NCBI RefSeq assembly: GCF_036588685.1
Contig: NC_086378.1
Coordinates: 80,679,127 to 80,743,126, forward strand
Direction: 5' to 3'
Origin: Mytilus trossulus
Lineage: Eukaryota > Mollusca > Bivalvia > Mytilida > Mytilidae
Length of the DNA: 64,000 bases
The translations under genes were made by a program, and so were the position numbers. Each line of letters begins with the position of its first letter. The stretch's first letter is position 1. The notes beneath the pieces are model-generated. The model was not told the origin of the DNA. It made no database searches and saw only the letters and a program-made list of their open reading frames with translations. Below are positions 55,201 through 64,000 of this stretch, piece by piece.

Positions 55201-58200
55201 TGATTTTGATGTAACTCTCGTGTCATCAAACGTAAACTCGGCAGCTAAGAAATATACAAGCAGTAAAGTAGACCAAATGGTCATTTCATTTATATTTTAA
55301 TAACATGGCAAATAATATTTGCCACGCATTGACTTATTAAAAACTAAAGCTTTTTTTTTAGTAGTCTTAAAAATTATGTCATTACACTTCAGATAAACGA
55401 ACTCATTAAATCTCAGAAAAGTTCTATAACCTTTAAAATCATAGCCATATGCTATTTTGTATATTAAAGACAAATGTAAGACAATATCTACCACAAATCC
55501 ACAAAAAAACATATAGAACTAAACAACATATTGTTGCCGGATTAGACGTTGATATCATCTATCGACCAAGATGATCAACCGATTATCAGCTCTCACCTAC
55601 CACTGCTGGTATCTGAATTTACTTCCTGGTTAAGTGTTGGTGTACAATACCATTGTTGGATCCATTACTATAAACTCATCAGAGATACCAAATACTATGT
55701 CATTGAAAAAGCTCGTTAATGTCACCTCGAGAAACAATGTCATTGTCCTCTGACTGTTGACCATGTTGTTATCAAACTGATGAGATGGATAAACAACCAT
55801 TACAAATAAAACTAAGAGATATTTCCTAATAACTTGTATTGTAACTAAGATATGTGGTATTCGTAACATTACATGTCATTTTTCATATCGGCCTCGGTTT
55901 TCAATCCTTGACCCATTCATATAAATTTCTGATAAAGAGTTTTGGTCTGCTACCAGTGCACAACGTATAAGTACCGTCAAAAACTTTCAAGTAACACTGC
56001 AACACTATAGATGTCATCGGTGAGTAAATTTGGCCTACACGTTTTTAAGTGAAACGATACAATTCAGGACAAATGTACGAAAATGGCATGTCATTTTATG
56101 TCATTTTATAGCTTGCTATGTAGTATTGGTTTTGCTCCTGTTTGGTGGGCGTACAATGACATAAGTTGCCAACGTTTAGGTTATTTGGTCTATGCAAAGT
56201 TTATTGATTGGCATTCGCACTACTTCTAATGTCTTCTAATTAAGTTTATCCTAACATATTAAAAATTCATATTCAGTGCAGCAAAGACAACTCTTTAAAT
56301 AACGGCATCGGAACATAGTTTTGGAATCGTGATACTTAACCTGAATAAAATATTAATGTTAACGAGTTAGCAATAGTTGGAGCAGATGGTGAAATAACTT
56401 GAAATGCCAAAAAATATAAGTAGAGACTATACAGTTGGGAAAATAAATAGTATGCAACAGATTATAACGAAAATAATATGACAGATTATCAATTTCACTT
56501 TAGAAGATGAATTATTTTTTTCTGCAACCAAATTTTGGAATTTTTCACATTTGGTCAATATTTAGTAATGTTGAAAAGTTCCATTTCAAAAAATTGAAAC
56601 ACATTAATGAATTCGGTTTTCTGCTCGGTTATTTGATATGTTTTCGGCGTGGCTCGGTATTTACACATCCCGTCATTATGTTATTGTCCTATGACCTTTT
56701 TTGTATTCTTCTCTTTTATTTTGGCTAATGTACTCTGAGTGCCTATTTGCCATTTGATTTTTAAAGTGATAAAGATTTTACCACAATGTTAACTTCTAAA
56801 ACTAAAGTTTTGACAATTTTACCTATAAAGTCTGTTTGATTGCTCATACATTGTTGCCAATAAAATAAAATTATAAGTCTGTTTGTTTGCTCATACATTA
56901 TTGCTAATATAATGGAATTATATGCGACTGTAGTACAAGTGATAGTTTTGTTTAGCTAGCTATAAACCAAGGTTTAATCCACCATTTTCTACATAAGAAA
57001 ATGCATGTACAAGGTCAAGAGTATGACAGTTGTTTTCCATTTGTGATATGTGTTTGGGCTTTTGATTTTGACATTTAGAGTAAACATATTTGTCAATTAA
57101 ATTCAAGTTAAACATTGTACACAATTTGGCATTTGCATGTTAATACAATTGATCAATTAATAGGAGCCGGAAATAAGCTGCATTTAAAACGAGTGACTGG
57201 TGAAAAATAGTGTTAATCCATTTCTTGAACCTTAACATGCATATAACATAAACTTAGTCTTATGTGCACGAATTTATCATTTGTTACGCATCTATACCGT
57301 TTAAACGCTAAATAATTATTTCACTCGGTAGGCGCTGTTAAGAAAAAATGGCAACTAATAAATGGGCGTGTTTTGAAACCGAAGTTGACCTAGTGTCATC
57401 TTTGTTATCAATCCACAAGGAAGCATGGATATTCAGGTAAGCACGTGTATAATATGTACAATAAGATACAGTTTATTTCGATGACGGAGTGATGTTTACG
57501 TTTGTTGACACTGTCGGCATTTGGTTTTCCCCTTTTCACATACGTATTGCGAACACCGGATTTTTACGAGAAAGGTTACACTGCGATAACTGCATACGGA
57601 AAACGGAAACATACGGCAAATTGTTGGGTCGAACCCAAAAATAGATTTTTTTTAAATCTTCTAAATTTGGACAATCAGTAAAAAGTGAACGAAATAAGTT
57701 TTGTAATAAAAAATAGCCACTTAGTTTAAAAAAAACCAACATACGCTTCATTTTTTTTTTTATTTGAAGTCTCTTATGACTTTACCTGATATTAATCCAT
57801 TTTCTAATTCAAATAAGAACATATAATTAGATTGACATTGGATATTGACTTAACGTTTTGAAAATTACTTAAGGGTCGGTTCACGTGCATTTGGATTTTT
57901 GTAGGTCTGTTTAATTTTGTATTAAGGATAAAAAAAAATTTAGAAAAACTAATGTTAATCATTGTGTTTACCTGCATGGGAATGATATTTCTTGGATAAA
58001 ATCAGTCTATAAAACGATTAACCTTTGTTTTACTCTCAATGTCGACATTCTTTTCCTTTAAAAAATGTCATACGACCAATGCATGCGTTATCCATCTCTA
58101 GCTAAGGGGTTGAATTGAAGTTCACATGAATACGGAATCAATGAGGTTGAATTATTCACTTATAGTTGAAACAGTCATCATCTATTGATTTGTTAGCTTG

Positions 58201-61200
58201 TTTTGACAAAAATTTAACCTTTCTGTTCGCTTAAAGCGATTTAGTATTTCACTTTTGTACTTTCATTAATGATTGGAAAAATAATCATATTTTAGATTTT
58301 TAATATATATATCTCGTAGCTATAGCCCTTTTTAGTCATCATCAATTAAAAGTTGGGTTTTGGTATGAAAGCAAAAGGCAAACTATGAGCAAAAAGAGCA
58401 ATACCAGTGACAGAACTTAGTGAAATAAATTCAAATGAAAAAGAAAAGATAACAATTAGTGGAATTAAGTCAAATTATATTAAATCTTTTTTAATGAAGG
58501 GTATCCACATTCGTATAAAAAAGAAGGATGATCCTTTACAAAAGAAAAGTTTCCCGGAATCAGTCAATATACAACAATTATCAAAAGACCATGAAGCTGC
58601 TGCTAACAAAGAGGTTGAAACAGAGGAAGATCATTGGAAGCTGTTGTATAGAGTTAGTGATACACCATCGATTTTGATGACAATATTGTTCGCATTCCAG
58701 GTATGTCTAAGAAATAAGCAAGTCTATATTTCAACTTTTCGGTCAGGAATTTGACAGTTGTTATCCTTAATTTGATGTGTTTGAGCTTTTGATTTTGCCT
58801 GTACCAAGTTAGGAATATAGCAGCTGTTTTGTATTCTTTTGATGTATTTCAGCTCTTGATTTTGCCATTTGATTAGGGACTTTTAGTTTTGAATTACTCA
58901 CTGAGTTCCTTTTTTTTAAATTTATTTTTCATTGTTTTTTTTTCTTCCAGGATTGAGCGTTTCTTGTTTTACACTTTTGAAATCACAATGTCACATAAGT
59001 TCATATATCTATACATGCAATAAGAAAGCAAGAAAAGTAAATCGCACGATGAAAAAGACAACGAAAAGTAAAATAATAACACACAAAACACTACATAGAA
59101 AACTAAAGATAAGGCATAAAGAGTCCTATCGAAAGCCGAAAACAATCTAAGATAATTTGATAGCAGAAACAGTATTAACCAGCAGCACCCTTGATGTTGC
59201 TTATAAGTGAAATATAGATAGACTATGGATTGCAAAAGGCAGATTTTTTTTTAAAGCGTAGAATATACACAATATTCGCTGTAAAAGAACATATTAGTTT
59301 GATTAAATGATGAGATATTTTAATGACAAGGTTCTTTTTCCATATACTTTACTTTAGCTGATTTTTCCCCCAATTTAAATATGTAGATATGAATTAAAGG
59401 AGGTGTTTGGTTAACATCAAGGAGACAGCAACAAGAAGATCTTAATTACTAAGAGAGAAATAACGAGGTCATCGTACGACCTTTATTATAATACGTATGC
59501 GCGCAAACCACCTCAAATGAATTCCAGCAGATAAACAAAATCTCAACGGACAACAACCTGAATTTGCAACAATTAACGACACACTTTGGAAAAAAGCATA
59601 TGAACCTGTCGCAAAATAAAACTTACTTCACATAACCATATAAAAGTAAAGACGTTGTATAAATGCCACTCAGAAAATGATCCATCAGAGATAAAAAAAA
59701 AAAAAAAAAAATTGATGTATCAATTTGAGTCATCTTTAAGCGATGAACATTTCTAAAGTATACTCTAAAGAATAAAATCAAATGCGAAACAATTCAATAG
59801 AAAAATCTTTACCATTTATTTTAAACAATAGAGGATAAACATTTATGACGGACAGCAACAACGCCAAACCACCGAATTAAGGGCTAATGGTTTCAATAAT
59901 TTGTTTTCATTCAATTTATTTTAAAATGAAATTAAAATGTTGTTTTCATTATCTGATGATGTCTTATAAGCAAACTTTGATGGGTCTGCCATTTTGTGTT
60001 ATGTCAGCCATAATGGTTGCCCAAGCTGTATGTGGGGACGATGACAACGATCTCAAGACACGGATGCTCTCAACAACTGTTTTCCTGTCTGCCATTACAA
60101 CTTTTTTACAAGCAACTTTTGGTGTTAGGTGAGTGAATAACTGTTGGCTTTATTTGGAAAAGTGTTTGAATATGAATACTAAGCAAAATAGTTTAAGATC
60201 GGTGCGAACTATTTAAACGGAGAAGCAAGTATTAAAAAAACCGCAATGACTTATCTAATGCATCTTAAAATGTTTGCCATTTTCTTGGAAATTTCAAGAA
60301 CACCGTAAAGGAAACAATGCTATTTCAGAATAAGCTAACTCTTCTTCGATTTATTGAAAACCACAATTATCGAATTCAAAAATTTGCTATTGAAGAACAC
60401 GTTTAAGTAAGAACAGAGAAGTGTGACACAGAATGACGGATTCTTACAGGACGTTATGTCATGTGCATGATAGCCTTGTTTGAAAACATAAGGTTATATA
60501 AAACATTACACATCTCTGCTGACTGTATATTCCTAAAATAGCGATGTATGTATAGGGAAAAGACCAATGTTAAAAAGAACAAAACAAAACAAAACAAAAA
60601 AAAACATTGAAGGTAAATTAATTCTGTGATAAAAAAAACAAATGTCTGTGAAATATACCTCAATTTTTAATATCAATTTACTTTTATTAGAATGAATTCT
60701 TTAACAGGTGACGAGAACAGATGCTTTTCTTTTTAGTAATTTGTTATATTTAATCGGAAATTGATTTTTAAAAAAACAGCATTTTAATTTTCATCTCTAT
60801 CAGTTTTAAAGGACAACACAATGTATGTACATTAAGAAATACACATATACCTTTTAAGACTTCCAGTTTACCAAGGACCTACTGTTGCATATATACTTCC
60901 ATTGTTAGTTTTGTCAGACTTGCCAGAGTGGAAATGTCCAGCAGTGGGTTATAAAGTTATTGTCAATGAAACTTCAGGTACGGATAATTTATTTTATAAT
61001 GAATATGTTAATTTTGACCGTTGATATTTCGGCATTAAAAAAATTAAAATATTTGTGCTAAATTGTTAATCAGGTCAGACCGATTATTATATTGCATTTA
61101 ATGTTCAAAAGATTCTGTAGCATACATTTTTCTAAATACTTTACAAAACATGCCGATGTAATGTCTATGTTATATAAACACTTGTATTCCAAACCTGATC

Positions 61201-63660
61201 TTAACTTGGCGTTAAATAGTTATTTTCATTTGTAAAAATACTGTTCTGATGTATTTAAACGAAAAAATGCGATCTGCTATTGTCGTGCATTATCATCTTT
61301 GTTTGCATTTTGGTCAGAATACTGAATAGAAAAAGCCAAAAGTAGTACTCATAGTAGTGGTTAAACTAATGAAAAATATTTCTTTTTTATTAGGATTGAA
61401 CTTTACAACGAATGAACTGGATGTGGTTGGCTACCGTGAAACTATTATCATGCCAAGACTACGCGCCGTAAGTTTAAGTACCAAAATGGAATTTGTTTTC
61501 AGTCTTCTTCTTAAATTTCCAGTGTAAAAATCAGACCCCCTGTAATAGATTCTATGGACCTCGTTGACACGGAATAAGTTAAATGATGGTTCTTAAAAAT
61601 GTTAACGGTTGTAGGGAAGTGCACAAGTAACACTATGGAAAATAACACTCAAAAATGGAAATGTTCATCAAATTGTTAAACAATAGTTTAAAATGCTTTT
61701 TTTTAAACATGAAAGTAATTTATGCTAATATTGAACAACGGTATAATAATGTCGCCTTTATCTATCAAATTACTTCCACTAGAATATATGACATTTGAAA
61801 ATTTCAACCTTCTAATTGTTAAATTCCCATTTCTCATTAAAAAAATACCATCTTATCCATTGTATGGCGTGTACATATCCCATCAAAAACATAACACGTT
61901 TGTGATTGTTCACGATGTACGGCATTTGACGCAAAAACCGCTCCATCAGATCGTCAATGGTGAGTCAATAGTAGAAGCGTCTTGCATATACAGTTTGAAT
62001 ATTGGTACTATTTATAATGAGTTTATTTGTCTCTTCCAAATCGATTTACGAGATTTGAACATCGTCAAACTGATGTCGCCTTAGGTTTTTATTTTCGCTT
62101 CTTACTTTACAATAGAGCTTGCTCTTATGTGAGAGTAAACATAACCGTTCATTATAAATTAGATTGTGTGAATTATACTATTTTTTTTGTAATTTAATCA
62201 AATGTGTCAATATGATAATATGTTGTTTAAAATCAAACCTAATTTAAAATGGTACGACTACCAACTAGGAAAAAAGTATCACGCATTCCGTAATATTATG
62301 TTAGACAACGAAGACAAACAAATAATTCTATACATTTTAAAATTGTGACTGATACAATTAGATAGATAGATTGATAGATTTTGAAATACCAGAATGTTGT
62401 CCTATTCCCTGCTTTTCTGGTTTTCATAATTATGCTTTTAAATCCCAATTCATTATGTAGATGCAAGGTTGTTTGATCATTGCTGGAGCAGTACACATGC
62501 TAATTGGATTAACTGGTTTTGTTGGTGTTTTATTAAAAGTAGTTGGACCACTTACAGTTGTCCCGACGCTACTTCTAATAGGAATACAATTTGATGGAGT
62601 TATGAACACATTTTGTGATCCTAACTGGGGAATATCAGCAGGGTAGATATACAATTTAGTCTATAGAAGAATGTGTTAGACAATTGTTTTTCCTCTTATT
62701 ATTGATGTGTGTTACCTCGATTTGTTTTCTCTAAATCGATTTATGACTTTTGAATAGCGGTATACTACTGTTGCTAATATTTGTATCTGCTAATAATGTG
62801 TGTTTGAAATGTACATGGAAATTTAGAAATATTTGATCTTTTGTTTATTACTAGTATATAATAAGTAATTGTTTCCCTTATGTTTTAATGTAATTTCAAA
62901 TGTCTATCATAATAATGTAAAAAAACAACTTTTTCATAATTTAAAAATATGTCGAAAAAAGATAAATGGGACTATTTGTAAAGCAAGTAGGATAACACTG
63001 TGCACTAGGTTGCACTTCAGTAGATATATACAATGCAGTTTTACAGCAACAAGTTTTCATACATTACTCTTTTTGCAACATTCAAATCATAGGTTTTGGT
63101 AGCATATTTTCAACATTTATATGCATAACAGATATTACAGTTTAAATTTGTAAAGTTCCCTTCTCTTTACTCTGAGTCTTCCTAAGTATTCAATTTGCTC
63201 GGTATCCAACAGTCATTATACTGTAAAATCCTTCCCACGTTGTAGTCTATATAAGATGAAACAGGGAATTAATATCTAGGATTCAGTAGGTTAACAAAAT
63301 CAGCTGTATTTATGAAGTGCAATTTTAAGATATCATATATTTTAATTTGAAATACGAAAATAAATATATATACTCTACTCAATGAAGCAAGATTTTCATT
63401 AGTGAATACAAAAGATTCGATAAATAAAATTGGTTTCATAAGTAATACATTAAAGAACTTGTTTCCACCTGCACTGCATATTAAATATGATTTGTTGCAA
63501 CTTTATGAACAAAATTGACAACACATTATTATTTATCAGGACATGTCTGATATCTCTAATTCTTGCTGTTTACCTGAACGGATGGAACATGCCGATCCCC
63601 GTAATTACAAAGAGTAGAGGTTTCCATTTTATCAGATACCCTCTTCAACAAGTTCTAGCT
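49172..63660 (+). CDS. SLC23A-like: SLC23 (NAT family) transporter paralogue, exons 1-7, 3' end beyond window
   Basis: Exons 49172-49270, about 58397-58700 (5' border unresolved), 59971-60128, 60859-60977, 61394-61467, 62461-62642 and 63540-63660. Exons 1 and 3-7 have the same lengths and phases as gene 1. Protein blocks: MDASMGYVRRLSSKGDI, WKLLYRVSDTPSILMTILFA, QQTLMGLPFCVMSAIMVAQA, RLPVYQGPTVAYILPLL, sequons N-E-T and N-F-T, VVGPLTVVPTLLLIGIQFDG, NWGISAG, AVYLNGWNMPIP. The same QQ replaces QH as in gene 1. The exon carrying the NAT signature is not in the window. An in-frame ATG also lies at 49169. The genes lie head to tail about 10 kb apart, consistent with tandem duplication. Substrate unknown. 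Confidence 0.88.
49415..49570 (-). repeat. Repeat R2, inverted copy in gene 2 intron 1
   Basis: GTTTCTGTGTGTGTTACATT, AATGTTGTGTCGTTGTTCTA and TTATGAGTTTTGAACAGCGG, the reverse complement of the 13100-13400 copies. Confidence 0.75.
50555..50740 (+). repeat. Repeat R2 copy
   Basis: TCCGAGGAAAATTCAAAACA, AGTTCCTTATCAATTGATAA, GGTCATATTCCTGACTTGGT and GGTGGATTGAACCTGGTTTT. 49580-50550 and 50745-51680 show no exon or further repeat that I can name. Confidence 0.7.
51690..52115 (+). repeat. Repeat R1, decayed copy
   Basis: Follows the R1 order: TTATATTACGGACACAATCA, TTGGTTGATCGTTATCGAAA, CATAACTACAATCCCGTCAA, CGAATGAGACTATTTATCAG, GGAGCAAATTCCGCTTACCC, CTGGCGTTGTCAATTTATTT. Confidence 0.75.
52680..52895 (+). 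repeat. Repeat R2 copy
   Basis: TTGAACTCTGAGAAAATTCA, AAGTCCCTTATCAAATGACA, CCAAACGAATGGATAACAAC, GGTGGATTAAACGTGGTTTT and TCTCTTGTATGACAGTCGC. Confidence 0.75.
53640..53860 (+). repeat. Repeat R2 copy
   Basis: AAAAGTCCCTTAAAAATCTC, TTACTGACTTAGTACAGGCA, AAAGCTAGCTAAACCTCTCA and CCTGTATGACAGTTGCATAC. The surrounding 52900-53640 and 53870-55600 sequence is unassigned. Confidence 0.7.
56820..56925. repeat. Two-copy tandem duplication
   Basis: AAGTCTGTTTGATTGCTCAT with ACATTGTTGCCAATA is repeated as AAGTCTGTTTGTTTGCTCAT with ACATTATTGCTAATA, period about 50 bp. It lies in gene 2 intron 1; 55900-56820 is otherwise featureless. Confidence 0.75.
56945..57075 (-). repeat. Repeat R2, inverted fragment
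   Basis: TAGCTATAAACCAAGGTTTA, CCACCATTTTCTACATAAGA and GACAGTTGTTTTCCATTTGT are the reverse complement of the R2 3' part. Confidence 0.7.
57348..57436 (+). CDS. Candidate alternative first exon (unconfirmed)
   Basis: AAAAAATGG start context, then 29 codons plus 2 bases to a consensus donor CAG|GTAAGC at 57437. It encodes MATNKWACFETEVDLVSSLL and SIHKEAWIFR. It lies 960 bp before exon 2 of SLC23 gene 2. It ends in phase 2, which matches AG acceptors at 58396 and 58420 in the open frame of that exon, sites that exon 1 (phase 0) cannot use. I do not recognise the peptide; it could be an alternative N-terminus of the transporter, part of another gene, or chance. Confidence 0.3.
58397..58700 (+). 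CDS. SLC23A-like: SLC23 gene 2, exon 2 (5' border uncertain)
   Basis: Donor GTATGT at 58701 is secure: the exon ends ILFAFQ just as gene 1 exon 2 ends VLFALQ. Upstream the frame is open from 58389, but no acceptor with a pyrimidine tract is evident. For a phase-0 junction with exon 1, AG sites give starts at 58449 or 58470. Starts at 58397 or 58421 would instead require a phase-2 upstream exon. The N-terminal part is Lys/Glu-rich and cytosolic (NSNEKEKITISGIKSNYIKS). Confidence 0.75.
58740..59150 (-). repeat. Repeats R2 and R1, inverted, in gene 2 intron 2
   Basis: 58740-58910 reads CAGGAATTTGACAGTTGTTA, TTTTGATTTTGCCATTTGAT and TAGGGACTTTTAGTTTTGAA (inverted R2). 58970-59145 reads GATGAAAAAGACAACGAAAA and ACTACATAGAAAACTAAAGA (inverted R1 3' part). 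59150-59960 shows nothing recognised. Confidence 0.6.
59971..60128 (+). CDS. SLC23A-like: SLC23 gene 2, exon 3
   Basis: Acceptor CTTATAAG ends at 59970; donor GTGAGT starts at 60129; 158 bp, phase 2. It encodes QTLMGLPFCVMSAIMVAQAV, CGDDDNDLKTRMLSTTVF and FLQATFGV. Confidence 0.92.
60130..60858. other. SLC23 gene 2 intron 3
   Basis: AT-rich intron with a run of AAAC units near 60580-60606. No repeat family or exon recognised. Confidence 0.6.
60859..60977 (+). CDS. SLC23A-like: SLC23 gene 2, exon 4
   Basis: Acceptor CTTTTAAG ends at 60858 (a nearby TTCCAG is out of register with gene 1); donor GTACGG starts at 60978; 119 bp. It encodes RLPVYQGPTVAYILPLLVLS, DLPEWKCPAVGYKVIVNETS. Confidence 0.9.
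61394..61467 (+). CDS. SLC23A-like: SLC23 gene 2, exon 5
   Basis: Acceptor TTATTAG ends at 61393; donor GTAAGT starts at 61468; 74 bp. It encodes LNFTTNELDVVGYRETIIMP and RLRA. Confidence 0.9.
61468..62460. other. SLC23 gene 2 intron 5
   Basis: Contains a 120-codon open frame (61722-62084). Its middle (PSYPLYGVYISH) resembles the APAYGVYISQ of repeat R1, so the frame is probably part of a decayed R1-type element and not a gene. Confidence 0.4.
62461..62642 (+). CDS. SLC23A-like: SLC23 gene 2, exon 6
   Basis: Acceptor TTATGTAG ends at 62460; donor GTAGAT starts at 62643; 182 bp, phase 2. It encodes MQGCLIIAGAVHMLIGLTGF, VGPLTVVPTLLLIGIQFDGV and NWGISAG. Confidence 0.93.
62690..62785 (-). repeat. 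Repeat R2, inverted fragment
   Basis: GATTTGTTTTCTCTAAATCG, ATTTATGACTTTTGAATAGC and GGTATACTACTGTTGC. It lies in gene 2 intron 6; 62790-63530 shows nothing else. Confidence 0.7.
63540..63660 (+). CDS. SLC23A-like: SLC23 gene 2, exon 7
   Basis: Acceptor TTATCAG ends at 63539; donor GTAAGT starts at 63661; 121 bp. It encodes TCLISLILAVYLNGWNMPIP and SRGFHFIRYPLQQVLA. Its last 25 bp plus the donor are the first unit of a small tandem array running into the intron. Confidence 0.93.
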
Positions 63661-63825
63661 GTAAGTTTAGTTGCCAGATACCCTCTTTAACAAGTTGTAG
63701 CTGTAAGTTTAGTTATCATATACCCTCTTCAACAAGTTCTAGTTTTAAGTTTAGATACCATATCAACAAGTTCTAACTGAAAGTTTAGTTATCTAATACC
63801 ATCTTCAACAAGTTTAAGCTGTAAA
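63636..63825 (+). repeat. Tandem array of an exon end plus splice donor
   Basis: The last bases of exon 7 and the donor (ATACCCTCTTCAACAAGTTC then TAGCTGTAAGTTTAGTT) recur about five times with decay: copies near 63636, 63677, 63720, 63759 and 63799. Copy 2 keeps AGCTGTAAGT. Copy 3 has AGTTTTAAGT, copy 4 AACTGAAAGT and copy 5 AGCTGTAAAA. Unit about 36-43 bp. Confidence 0.85.
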
Positions 63826-63844
63826 AAATTAAAATCAACACGTT

Positions 63845-64000
63845 TAATAATTTCATGCGTCCGAAGCACTTATATGGATTTATCTTCATCAGAAAAGCTC
63901 AAAGCCAAACATTTGAAATCCGAGGATGTTTAAGTACCGAAACCGTTGAAGAGCTATATGTCAAAAATACCTAAAATAAATAGCCAAATCCATTTGAAGT
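63845..64000 (+). repeat. Common bivalve dispersed repeat, cut by window end
   Basis: GCGTCCGAAGCACTTATATG, CTTCATCAGAAAAGCTCAAA, TTTGAAATCCGAGGATGTTT and ACCGAAACCGTTGAAGAGCT are strings of a familiar mollusc repeat. Confidence 0.65.

Noticed and set aside
58932-59150. 72-codon basic open frame
   Set aside because: It is the inverted 3' part of repeat R1; the same string order appears in other copies.

Overview
This window is eukaryotic: intron-rich, AT-rich DNA with canonical GT/AG splice sites, a LINE retrotransposon, DNA transposons, satellites and many dispersed repeats. Several repeat families are ones I recognise from bivalve molluscs, especially mussels (Mytilus). I infer a marine mussel-like genome; no sequence here names the species.

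Layout. 1-7767 is one 82-bp satellite array, about 94.7 copies with no indel, lying just upstream of exons of a dysbindin-like gene and therefore probably inside one of its introns. 8189-10458 holds the last three recognisable exons of that gene (+). 10582-11790 is a TA-flanked inverted-repeat element. 11800-19200 is intergenic and repeat-filled; it includes a palindromic element whose TTAA empty site can be reconstructed (17570-18353) and a cluster of CRE-like TGACGTCA motifs. 19270-39228 is a complete 12-exon SLC23 (nucleobase/ascorbate transporter, NAT family) gene encoding 664 aa. Its first intron contains a decayed antisense LINE (about 20000-24845), a hammerhead-ribozyme repeat (25304-25347) and a Tc1-like transposon fossil (25663-26946). 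39300-49100 is intergenic, with a 32-bp satellite (44171-45567) and a degraded copy of the upstream region of the second SLC23 gene. 49172-63660 holds exons 1-7 of a second, tandem SLC23 paralogue, whose 3' half runs off the window.

The two transporter genes share exon lengths in six of the seven comparable exons (99, 158, 119, 74, 182, 121 bp), so they arose by tandem duplication. Both carry QQ where most NAT proteins have QH in the first membrane helix. The complete copy also has Asn in place of Gln/Glu/Pro at the first position of the NAT signature. They are therefore divergent members whose substrate cannot be assumed to be ascorbate. Everything else is transposon, satellite or unrecognised non-coding sequence. 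No rRNA, tRNA gene or CRISPR was seen.
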